Shown one piece after another: positions 1 to 10,350 of a stretch of DNA of 64,000 nucleotides. Origin of the DNA: Prunella strophiata (taxonomy: Eukaryota > Chordata > Aves > Passeriformes > Prunellidae). The stretch lies in contig JAZBQD010000030.1 of assembly GCA_036583965.1 (NCBI GenBank), forward strand, positions 87,031,300-87,095,299. The letters run 5' to 3'. Positions within the stretch are counted from its first letter, which is position 1. Every line of letters begins with the position of its first letter. Position numbers and translations under genes: made by a program. The notes under the pieces are model-generated. The model had not been told where the DNA came from and ran no database searches. It worked only from the letters and a program-made list of their open reading frames with translations.

Positions 1-3000
1 AACCTCACCCATCAAATTTTAAATCCCATGAGAGCAGGTTACTGCAGTGTTGAGCTCTACAGAAAGTCCAAGTGTAGGTAATTTCAAACCTAGAAGAGAC
101 ATGATTGTTAGTATTGGGTCAAATAACTCATTGATTGGACTGCTACTTTTTCATGTGGCAGCTGGACAGCAGCTGTGCCTCCTGTCTGGTGTGCATTCAC
201 AGCTATGGCAAACAGTCTCCACTCAGGAGAGGTTTGGCATTGAAAGAGCTGCAATATTTTAGATTGGGATTTGAGGAACCATGCAGACCTTTGGTCTGGA
301 ATAGACTATTTCTTGCTGAGCAGAAATTGGTCCTGTATTTGGCTGATGTCAATGACTCAAGCGTTTACCCAGAGTACTCTGATGCATATGTCCATCTATG
401 TTCACAGACTACAGATAAATATGTAGTGACTTAGGTTAGCATGACAAAGGTGTTTGGCAAATGAGTGTCAAAACTACAAACACAACTGATCCTCCCAAAA
501 TTTGTTGAAGAAAAAATAGCACCTGGTATATTTCAGTTGGGTACTTGATTTGTCAGCTAAATCAGGACTGACTTTGCTGCTGCAAGCTGTAATGCTAAAA
601 TATACCACTTGTATAGGATGCCCTCTGTGCTTTACATCTACAAATTATCCCTCCATCATCCCAGTGAACTATTACTATAATCATATTAAACCAAGGAATG
701 CTAAACTATCAAAGCTTTCCTGACTAAGCCAAAGCAATACAGCACTTGGGTGACAGTGACAGTTGAAAAACAAAGACTAGGAACAGCGACTTCTGAATTA
801 TTTTTCCTGTCTCTAGACAATTCTTGTATGCAATAGAGATCAGGTAAAAGAATGGTAGTGATGCAGATCCGAGTTTACATATGCTCAGTCAGTTGTTATT
901 GCCATGTTGCTGTCTCTGCAATAGCAGCTTAAAAAACGGGATTGCTTTGAAAAGCCCCACCCAAAACCAAGACATCCCTAATTGTATTTTGAAGCCTGAC
1001 TATTTTTTTCATAGTTCCTTTGTCATTACTAAAAAGTTTGTTCCTTAAAATAATTAATTGTGATATAATCAATATTTAAAATAAATTTTACTTTATTTCA
1101 GTTAACAATCCATAGTTATGATTTTGTGTAGTTAAAAATTTTCTTCATCTCTGATTTAAGAATTAAGTGTTTCCAGATTTTTTTAATGTAATATTTGTAT
1201 TTGACCACTCATTTTTACAATGCTGTCTGGTATTCAGATTTTCTGTTATGTATAATCGTTTAGAAATTTCAATTATGACTGATGGAGTCAGGAAAATTTC
1301 ACTTTCAACCATATTAGGTTCTTCACACTCTTTTTCTCCCAGCTAATTGTAATTTTAATTAGATTGAGCAGCAATTGATTGTACTGATGTACTATTCAAT
1401 TAATTCCACAGCAATGACTGAGGTTATTTGCTGAGTGACAGCAAAATACCAGAGTACACCAAATTTCACAACAATTATGTACCACTTCTATTAGAAACAG
1501 TGGTCCATCATCTTGTATACCCAAATCCTGATTCTACAGTCACACCAATTTAGGTATTTTTAACCTATTTCCCATTAGAAAATGAGGATGACTTCATTTC
1601 TTAAGTGTAGAGATCATAAGCTCTGCAACATTAAGAAGGCACTTTAAAAACTGACTACACAAAATATCTTGAATTTAAATTTTTCATCAGAGGCAAGTGG
1701 AGTCTTGGTTTATTGTTGTGTGCCCATTGTGTTTTGCCTCCTGTATTGTAGATCACGAAGATACAGGGAAAATCAAATGATCACACTACTTATAGTCTTG
1801 TCTTTTAATTCTGGATTGAAAAATAAAATACAGACTACACTTCTGTATTATCTGAACCAGAAAAAAACCAGATTAGACTATGACCATTGTAGATGATGTT
1901 TGATCTGCATGGATTGTACATCTGTCTAGACTGTAGACTAAAATCTCGTGCACTGATCGGTAAGAGTCTGCATTACCCATTCAAACAGGAAATGTTGCAT
2001 GAAGGTAAAATTCATGCCAGCATATAATAGCAGAAAATGACTTACACTGTCTGACCTAATTCAGAATTGTCAACATCAAACATTCAAAAATTCAATCACA
2101 ACACCAATCATGGAACTAATGTAAAATCCTGATTTAAAAGGACATTGATTTTTCTTTTATCTACAGGTTTCTAAGTTCACAGAGAGCAAGCTTCCAGACT
2201 TTCCCCAGCAGTCATGAAGAATGGAAATACTGTTTTGAAGGTTGCACTTCTCGCATAGTCTCATGCTTCTTGAGATCAGTGCTCTGAGAGATACAATACA
2301 TTTTGTATAACAATTAAAATAATTGGCAAAACAGTTTTCAAAGGCAGGGCCTATGATTAGTCACCAGTTATTAGAAAATAATTGGGAAGGCTAATGAGGA
2401 GCATTTGTTTCCTTCTCTGCAGTTAACTACAGCATTGCCAGTTTGTGAAACTGGCACCAGTCAGACCTCTAAAGGGTGAAGTCAGCCCTTTGATATGAAG
2501 TTGATAATTAAGGCTGTAGACAAATAGTAGAGAGCCAAGCAGGAAGTTAAACCCGAGTCAGCGTGATGTCACAGGATTGTTGTTGCTGCCTTCACTCACA
2601 ACCTGCAGCTGCTTTTTCAACCTCTGAGCCCAACTCAGTCCCACCATCCCTCTGCTCCATTTGCCCATGCTCTTGGGGTGACATGGTAAGGTAATGCATC
2701 TGTGGATCTGCAGCACACCACTTTGCCACTTTTTCAGACCATGGCTGCTGTACCAAGCTGGGATGGGCAGAGAAGAAGTCCTGTCCAGGCACACAAAAAC
2801 TGCAAGGCTATGGCTGGGTCCTCAAGGAAGCTGCCATGGAACTTGGCCCATGGAGTTTGAGGGCCCATGAGATGAGCTTCCCTGCTTCCATTTTTCACTT
2901 GGAAAATGTTCCTCCCAAGCAAAAAAAACCACTGGTCCCTGGCCTTATACAACTCATAAATTGGTAATATAGCCTTCTGGATCTCCAGGTAAGATAACCT

Positions 3001-4200
3001 CCTCTGTTTCTTTCCTGTTGCCTCTCCATACACATTTTTTACTCCCATGAGAGGGGAGTATCAGCTTGCAGTCCTGAACAAAGTCCAGTGTGGGCAATCC
3101 CATTTTGCTGACATAACCTACCACAGCAGTGGAATGCTATATCTGCACCACTGGCTCTGAACTGTTGCACAGCTGTGGCACGTGTCAGGGGGTTGTGCTG
3201 CTCCCTTGAAATGGCTGCACCTCATGTCTGAAAGATGCAATGCCTGTGTCTCCTGCACTGTGTAGAACAGCCAACTCTAGACAGAATTTGGTATTTAAGT
3301 GCAAAACGGAGATTACACAGCAGAGTCAAAACATTTAACAGCAGTATTTTGAATTTCAAAACTGTATGAAAGATCAGTTTTAACCTTTGAATAGAGTTCA
3401 AAAGATGTCCCTCAGCACACATCCACTTTTAAATAAACAGGAGAATCAAGGGCCCTGACATTTCCAAAGCCCAAAACACCAGTTTGTTTTCCTTACATAA
3501 ATACTTTGAATCTCAGCAACTGTCTACAAAAGATAACGATAGAATTTGTCATAGTTAAATGTGATCTGCTGATAGATTTAGCTTGCAGTTTTACAGCACC
3601 TTTGGGGAGCTTTGGTCCACTTGAATAGAAGAATTTGGATGTATTGTGAGCTCTAAGGACACGTTCTTCCTCTCAACGTTTTTCATAAATGTCATTGAAG
3701 ATGCAGCAGCCATGCAGTAAGTGAGAAAAGCAGCTGCCTTACCGTCAGGCTGAATTAGAATCATAGTGCAAATATACTTAAGTGACTCAGCAGTAACTAA
3801 ATGAGTATTTGGGATCTTCTCTCCCCTGGTAGTGGTCATGTAATTCCCCTTCATCTACATGGGAATTGAACACATGTTTTAAACAGAAACAAAATATGTA
3901 GTGATGTAAACCCTTCAAGATTTTTTTTTTTTTTTTTGAGAGAAAACACACTGACAGAAGTTTTCTGTTATCTTCTATTACTGTTGTGTTATTAAAATGA
4001 GCATTTTTTCCCAGGTTAGGGAGAATTAAAAATCCCCCCTTTTTTTTTCCCAGAGTGCCCAAGGTTTTTTTACTTTTCCATTTGTTACTGACACAGTATT
4101 AACAACCCCATGCAGTATAAATTGAGTTTATTAGACTACTGATATCTTTAGAGGGCAGTTTTAAAAATCAGGACTAGTAGGCTTTTGAAAGAGGTTAATC
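1..4200. other. Upstream flank, no gene recognised
   Basis: AT-rich noncoding sequence. Open frames here are short (about 105 codons or fewer), show no domain I recognise and lack consensus splice sites at their edges. The stretch at about 2530-3240 is visibly more GC-rich than its surroundings and carries overlapping minus-strand frames, but I cannot assign it to a gene or repeat family. A run of 17 T lies at 3921-3937. Confidence 0.6.
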
Positions 4201-4262
4201 ACAGAATCATAGAATAAATTATGTTTTGGAAAGACTTTTCAGATCATGGAGTCCAACCTATA
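4201..4262 (-). repeat. CR1 retroposon 3'-end fragment
   Basis: Read on the minus strand this is the typical avian CR1 tail: a block meaning 'gagtccaacc...gatcat...' followed by 'aaagac...ttggaa' and ending in the 'ttctatgattctgt' tail. On the plus strand it shows as acagaatcatagaata at 4201-4216 and gatcatggagtccaacct at about 4242-4259. The match to the CR1 pattern is from memory. The body of the element upstream (plus-strand coordinates above 4262) is too diverged or truncated for me to follow. Confidence 0.75.
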
Positions 4263-4918
4263 CTAACTTACATTAGGTATATTTTCACCCCAATGGACTA
4301 ACACAGAGTGACCAAACACCTTTGCTGTTCACCTCTGAACTGGACAATATTATTTTCCAGATTTTCAATTTACCAGTCCTCTGTCTTGCATCCCTGCTAA
4401 AATGTCTCCCTATGGGAGTAGGTATTAGCTCATACTCTAGATAGAGCAGCTGGTGAGAAAACCTGATGCATCTGGAGAAAAGATCAGGTATTTGTGTAGA
4501 AGGAGCCACATCTGGGAGGTGGTTGTTGTCTCCTGCCACAATGTGTGTAAACACATTAGTGTGGTCTGGATCTGCATGGCTGGGATCCATACGTTCGCAT
4601 ACCCATCCTGTGGAAGCCACTGCTCTGCCAGGCCACTGGAAAAGCCCAAGCAGCAGCACACAAGGGACAGAAAATGGGTACTCATGAAAAAAGAAAGGTG
4701 AAAAAAAATAAGCCAAAAGACATGCTATTATTTGGGTTTTTTTTATCCTCTTGTGCAAAACATGAACATCAAGATGAATTGGCTGCCATTATGTAATTGC
4801 AAATTAGGTCTATCACACAAGCTCTGGGTCTGGGGTTTGCATGTAGCCCTGTCTGAAGCAGCAGTATGAGGCATGCTGTTTCTTTGCCAAAGACATAGAT
4901 ATATATTTCCATTACTTA

Positions 4919-4957
<39 letters not shown>

Positions 4958-6911
4958 TATATAGTTATGCCCTTAGGCTGGGAAAAATATTTATGCTCTT
5001 CTCTCCGGTGTATATATTTTCTAAGGACAGCACCACTCTTATGCATATGCAAAAGTGTATGCTTTACATATTTACTTTCTTTATACAAAAGTGTGCCTGC
5101 CACATCATGTACTGCTTTCACTTCTGTGCATATTCCCCCAAATTTATCATCTTCTCATATTTAGAATGTAATTCTCACTCAAATCACAAGCAGCCAGCTC
5201 TTCTTAATAACAGTTATTTCAGAGATAACAGCTAATTATGACATTTTAAAAGGCATACATTAATATTTCAGTAGGCTCAATGTTTTGAAATACTACTCAG
5301 GGCAACATCTTGGTTGTTTTTGTGGGGAAACCTAAGGATTCATTCAGCAAATAGGCAGTTAAAACATCCTTCAACATGCAAACCCTTGCAAACACTTTCT
5401 ACAGTGTTTTCTGTTCATCATAAGCCACACTTTAGGAAAAAAAAACAGCTTTAATGGATCACTTCTTAATGTAATTAAGTATATTTAACAACAGTATGCT
5501 TCAGAGTCCTTAAATTAGTCCTTTGCCTCAAGACAATGTATTCATCCAAATCCCTCCCTGAAACATTCTTATATTCTGTAAATCCTATTAGCATTAATCT
5601 GCTAAAGTTAGGTGTGTTTTATAATTTTTTTGCAGATACCTGGAAAGCTTTGAGAGCTACTGCTCATTCAGCAGCTTATGGTTCCTTCTGGAGGTCTAAC
5701 TTAGCCTGGAAACTTTGAAGGGATCATGACACCTTGCCTTAGACATCCTCAACTCAACAGTGCTATAGGGAAAAGAACAAAGTGGAGGATTTATTGTATG
5801 ATGGCATTAGCAAGGGTGTGGTAAGAAGGGACAAAACTGAGACCGAAACCTAACTGTGTGCTATAAATGTGAAGCAGAGAAGGGATAATTCACCTCTCTT
5901 TTATCACTTCCACAGCGCATTTTGTTCTAGAAACAACAGAGACTTTTATCTGAAAGTCCTTGGATGACCGATCCCATTTAAATTCAGCCTAAGCCTCTGC
6001 AGGCTGGAGTGAGGCCTGACCATGCTGTGAGGTGGAGCCAGCAGGGACCCCAAATATTTTCCAGCTCTAAAAAAGCATGGTCAGATTATTGTTTCAAAAG
6101 GAAGATTAACACCTCTCTGAACTGAAATCAAATGCATGCACAAAAACCCAGGAAAGGGGATTTCTGTTCCTCCCTGAGGTGCATGCAAAGTCTTTCTTGG
6201 AAGAAAGAAGTGGCCACATTTTCCTTTCAGGTTTATCTCACAGGCACGTGAAAGGCACTTGGAACTTCCCAAACCACCAATTAAGTGCTGTGAGAATTTG
6301 TAAAAGTTAACAAGGGGAAGAGGGAGTTATTTGAGGATTTCTAAACCATTTTAAGCAGGAGCATGGAAAGATTGCCGAGCACACATTTTTAAAGCCATCA
6401 TATTTCAAGCTTCTAAAATCTTTGTCCCAAGATCTCACTACTATATTAAGCTTGGTCACAGAAAACAAGACAGCAGGGCTGCTGACTTTAATTTGGATTC
6501 AGAAAGAGTGGTGTTGCCTAGCCTTGCTTCCCAAGCCAGGAAATGTCTCCTGAGGAGAGCCAGTACAGCTAACACTCCAGCCTCCTCTCCCTCGAAGCTG
6601 CCATGTTGTAAAGGGTTTACAGTATTTTTGAGTGGCTTCCCCCTTGCTCCCTGCCCACCCTGAGGGATGATCTTTCCCCATAGCCCAGGGACACTACTGG
6701 GGGGAGTGTACCAAGGGGAAAGTACTGGGGCTGGCAGGTTGGCTATTCCCACTAGAGACCAGGGAAACCAAGGGGGGCTTCTGTCCTCTGCCTTTAATCA
6801 CTCGTGGAGTCCTTTCCCAGTGAGTGGAGGGCCACAGCAGCTGGCTGGACATACACCCAGCCACGGGGCTCTCTTTCAGAACTGGCTTACCCTAGGGACC
6901 GGCCTGAAGTG
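4263..6911. other. Upstream flank, no gene recognised
   Basis: No coding gene seen. It contains a 34-base T run at 4922-4955. The part from about 6450 to 6910 rises in GC content towards the promoter. The minus-strand 157-codon frame at 4285-4758 and the plus-strand frames at 4453-4701 overlap each other on opposite strands, have no recognisable domain, and look like chance frames. Confidence 0.6.
4922..4955. repeat. Poly(T) tract, 34 bases
   Basis: An uninterrupted run of 34 T. It could be the A-tail of a minus-strand retrocopy or simple slippage. I see no retrocopy body beside it on either side, so the origin is unresolved. Its length is likely to vary between individuals and is prone to assembly error. 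Confidence 0.9.
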
Positions 6912-7142
6912 TGTCAGGGGAGGTTTAGGTTGGTAGAAAAAGGTTCTTCATAGGGTGCTTGGGCACTGGAACAGGCGCCCCAGGGAAGTGGTCACAGCAT
7001 CAAGCCTGACAGAGTTCAAGAAGCATTTGGACAACTCTCTCAGCATATGGCGGAATTCTTGGAGTGTCCTGTGCTTGGCAAAGAGTTAGACACGATGAAC
7101 CTTGTGGGTCCGTTCCAACACAGGATATTCTCTGATTCTGTG
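6912..7142 (+). repeat. CR1 retroposon, 5'-truncated 3' end
   Basis: This reads as the classic CR1 3' terminus in order: the 'gtcaggggaggtttagg' block at about 6914-6930, 'gggcactggaacaggc' at 6960-6975, 'ccagggaagtggtcacagca' at about 6979-6998, a 'gagttcaagaagcatttgga' block at about 7012-7031, and 'cttgtgggtccgttccaaca' at 7101-7120. It ends in two imperfect copies of the octamer tail, attctctg (7127-7134) and attctgtg (7135-7142). Recognition is from knowledge of the family. The element is severely 5'-truncated, as most CR1 copies are, and has no reverse transcriptase sequence left. It lies in the same direction as NCK2 and stops about 50 bases short of the CpG island. Confidence 0.88.
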
Positions 7143-7855
7143 GCTTGGGGTGACTGCCGTGCCCACCACCCTCTGCCGAGGGCACGACACCTATCAATCA
7201 CCTCCGGACCGCGCTGATTCACGGGGCGCTGAGGCTGAAACTTCGCCCCGGGCCGGCAGGGAAAAGAAGGGCCGGGAAGAGCTCCGGCTGCGGCCGCCCC
7301 GCGGCGAATGGGCGGCGGCGGAAGCGCCCCGACACCGCGGCTGGGAATTCCCCGGCGGCAGCGGCCCCGCGCTCCCGGCCCGGGAAGCTCCCGGCCCGTG
7401 GCAGCCGCGGGGCGATCCCCGGCGCGCCCCTCCCGCTCCGGGCCGCTTCCCCCGGCCCAGCCCCGAAGCGCGCACGTCTCCCTCATCCCCGATCTTTCAG
7501 CGTCCGCCAGTACTTTTCCCGGGCGCTTCCGCTCCCAGCGGGGCAGCTTCTCCGGGAGCGCCGGGTCTCACGGGGATGGGAGGGGAAGGAGGTGTCAGGG
7601 CGCTCCTGCCGGGCAGGGCCCCCTTTGCCCCGCCCCGCGGTCCCGGAGAGGTCCTCCCGCAGACGGGAGGGAGCCACCCAGGCTGTTCCTGCCCGTCCTT
7701 CCTGCGCTGGGGCGGGGGAGCAGCGGCCCTCCCGGCGGGCAAGGGGGAGCCCGGAGAGCTCCTCCCGCGCGATCCCGGCAGCGGCAGCGGCAGGAAGGGC
7801 AGGGCGGGGGCGGGGGCTGTGCCTGTGCCGGGGGGGGGCGGTTCGCGGAGGAGGG

Positions 7856-7877
7856 GCCGCCGCCGCCGCCGCCGCCG
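7856..7877. repeat. GCC trinucleotide repeat, about seven units
   Basis: Seven consecutive GCC units plus a trailing G at 7856-7877, followed by further GCC-rich runs around 7917-7937 and 8140-8155. It lies at or just upstream of the inferred NCK2 first exon. Such tracts are common in CpG-island 5'UTRs and are prone to length variation and sequencing dropout. Confidence 0.9.
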
Positions 7878-7879
7878 GG

Positions 7880-8181
7880 CGCAGCAGGCAGAGGGAAGGC
7901 AGGGAGCGGAGCTGCTGCCGCCGCCGTTGCCGCCGCCGAGGGCCGGGGCCTTGGACGCGTCCGGCGAAGAGCGCAGGAGGAGAAGGAAGGGGAAGCGGGG
8001 GGAGCCAGCCGGCCCCTCTCGGAGGACGCGGCCCGCATCCGCCCGGGGAAGGGCAGAGGGAAGCGGAGGGGGAGCGAGCGGGCGCCGCCGCCGAGGAGAC
8101 AAAGAAGCGGAGCCCGCCTGGGCTGGGAGCCTCCCCGCCGCCGCCGCCCGCCCCGCTCCGCTCCCCGCCGGCCGGCCGGAG
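7880..8181 (+). other. NCK2: NCK2 noncoding exon 1 (3' end supported, start estimated)
   Basis: The 3' boundary is a strong donor: the sequence reads CGGAG|GTGAGC with the intron GT at 8182-8183. It lies within the CpG island, upstream of and on the same strand as the NCK2 coding exon. The start at 7880 is only an estimate, chosen because GC boxes cluster just upstream, and CpG-island promoters usually start at many positions. No ATG-led frame here joins to the NCK2 frame, so I treat it as 5'UTR. An alternative exon end is possible at 8863 (GTGTAG|GTAAAT). cDNA or CAGE data would settle both ends. Confidence 0.6.
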
Positions 8182-8422
8182 GTGAGCGCGGCCGCGGGCG
8201 GGACGGGGATGGGGCCGGGGCGGGGGCTGGGGCCCGCCGCAAACTTGTGGCGGCCGCGGGGGACGACGCGGGGAAGGGGCGTCGGGAGCGGGGCAAAGGC
8301 GGGTGTCACCTGTGCGGCCGAGGCTCCGCGGCCGCCCCGCGCGGGAGGGGGCCGGTACCTGCCGGGGGCGGCGCGGGGGGCCCGGCGCGGGAGGAGGTGT
8401 TCGTTGTGCCACGTCCAGTTGC

Positions 8423-8434
8423 GGGGGGGGGGGG
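8423..8434 (+). repeat. G12 run with G-quadruplex potential
   Basis: Twelve consecutive G at 8423-8434, followed by ctc and a G5 run at 8438-8442, just inside intron 1 within the CpG island. It is capable of forming a G-quadruplex on the coding strand or in nascent RNA. That is a prediction from composition only. Confidence 0.85.
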
Positions 8435-8474
8435 CTCGGGGGCGGCTCCTCCTCATCCTCCCGAGTTGCTGCTC

Positions 8475-8492
8475 GTGTGTGTGTGTGCGTGT
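8475..8492. repeat. Short GT dinucleotide tract
   Basis: A GT run with one GC interruption at the CpG-island side of intron 1. It is short and probably a simple microsatellite with no special role. Confidence 0.8.
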
Positions 8493-10319
8493 GACAGCCG
8501 CTGCTTTGTGCCGCCCGGCCGGGGGGCAGCGCCGGGCCGGGACGCCACCCCCCCGCACCCCTCGCGGGGCTCCGGTGAATGGAGGCGGCGTATCCGGCGG
8601 CCGCGGGGCAGCGCCGGGGGAAGGCGGGCAGCGCCTCCCGGCCGGAGCGCGGCGCAGCCCGAAAGTTTCCCGGGCGGGAGCGGGAGCGCCGCCGCCCCGC
8701 GCGGGGACCGGCGGGCGGGCGCACCGGGCTGCGGCGGGGACATCGCCCTCGGTCCGCTCAGTTCGTTTTTCTTTCCGCCACCGACTTTCGACTTCAGTAG
8801 GGCTGAGGCCGGGGATTTTCTCAAGGAGCGCGGTGCGCTGTGGCCTCGGTCTGTGCCAGTGTAGGTAAATACATAAAGGTAGAATTACATCTCACGTAAT
8901 GAGTGTTCAGTGAAGCGCATCCCTGCGTGTTTTGGGGAGATAATTACTGAAGTTTATAAGTCTTCTCACCCTGTTTTTAATTAAAATGTGCCTAGGCTAA
9001 CAGCTACCCCTTGCTGGCAGGGTAGGCACTTTGGCCTATCTAAGATCAGGTTCCCTGATCGGGATTCAGGTTTGTAGTTCAGGTCTGACCTGCAGCTGGC
9101 TTATGATGAAGGCTCTCGGCTCTAGTTTCTATGTTAATATCTTCCACTGTTTTTTAACAGTGAGTATGGTTCTCTGTGTGCATCGGGGTTATTCCGTGAA
9201 TTCTATGTAGTATTTCACTTGGAACTATAATGTTTTTGTAAAACAAAGAGAAACCATTTGTTGTTTTAAAAGTTGTATGGTGACTGAAAGTCGGCAAGAA
9301 TTTAAAGCATTCTTCAGCTTGAACAGTGTTTCTTCCCATGAAGCTTTTTTGTTTCTGAGGAACATACTGCTGCTGTTCTAGCGGCTTAACGTGGGAGAAT
9401 TAGACTTCTCTTTCATGAAATGTGGTAGTAGCCTATGTAAAAACAAATTTTCATGGCCTAACCACGCATGGTTTGTATCATCGGGAGTTTGGATTGGTAA
9501 CTTAATATGGAGGAATTTGAAAGGACTCACTGGGTAGGAGATTATGAAGAATTTCTGTTTGAAAGTACTTGTTTTGCCATTGCTTTTTAGGAATCTGAAG
9601 CAGTCAGCACCACATAGATGATGTTAATGGTACTGTGTTTTCATTTTTAGGATTATAATTTCTGATGTAAGGTTGTTGCTTCTCTGAAATATTGATTTCT
9701 CAACACTGGAAATCGAAAGCCTCTGTCTCACCCAAGTGTGTTTAAGAAGTTAAGCAGATCGCTTTGTCTTTGTAACTGACTTTCTTCTTGTGACTTTGAC
9801 AGAAGATGTCACTTTTGGGAACAGTGAATAAATGTAGCAGTAGAAGGCACCTGTACCATGAAGATCGAGGCTGTAATTAGCAAATATTTTTATATAGGCC
9901 ACGAAACAGATTCATTATAATGTTAGCTCTTATTGCTGTTGTTCTGTCATTGCAACATTGGCTGTTGCATTTCCCTCCTGTTTCTACCAGATTACATTTC
10001 TGATTGCTTTTGTGAAAAAAAACTGATACACAAAATCTCTTTTGCAATATTTTCCCAAAACTACCAGCTGTTAGCCCATGATAGTCTGCATGATCCTTTT
10101 TACTACATCCTGGCTACTGAACATATGATAAATTCAGAAGTTTAGCCTTTGCCTTGTTGCTTTACAGATCCTCTTCCTCTCTTCCTGGCTAGCTGTCTGA
10201 AAGCTTAAGGAAAGGTGTTTGCTGCTCTTCTGTGTCACCTCACATCTTCTGTTAGCTAAAGAAGAGGGACAAGGTCAGCAGTGTCTGCTGCTTTTCCAGC
10301 CTTTGGGGGTTTTTGTTTT

Positions 10320-10321
<2 letters not shown>

Positions 10322-10350
<29 letters not shown>
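10322..10350. repeat. Poly(T) tract, 29 bases
   Basis: An uninterrupted run of 29 T, preceded by a T/G-rich stretch (ttttgttttg). No retrocopy body was recognised next to it. Confidence 0.9.

Larger units (their letters stand above)
7195..8780 (+). promoter_or_regulatory. CpG island, probable NCK2 promoter
   Basis: A block of about 1.6 kb with very high GC content and dense CG dinucleotides, abruptly bounded by AT-rich DNA on both sides. It contains Sp/KLF-type GC boxes at 7628-7636 (ccccgcccc), 7709-7718 (ggggcggggg) and 7802-7816 (two overlapping copies). I see no TATA box at a convincing place, which fits a dispersed-start housekeeping promoter. The link to NCK2 is inferred from position and strand: it is the only CpG island upstream of the coding exon, and it contains a consensus splice donor in the right direction. 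Bidirectional or antisense transcription is possible but not shown by sequence. Confidence 0.85.

Noticed and set aside
4285..4758. 157-codon minus-strand frame
   Set aside because: It overlaps unrelated frames on the other strand, partly runs into T-rich sequence and CR1-adjacent DNA, and has no recognisable domain.
7102..8868. 588-codon plus-strand frame and other long frames in the CpG island
   Set aside because: Frames occur on both strands at once, are low-complexity, begin inside a CR1 element in one case, and are explained by the scarcity of stop codons in very GC-rich DNA.
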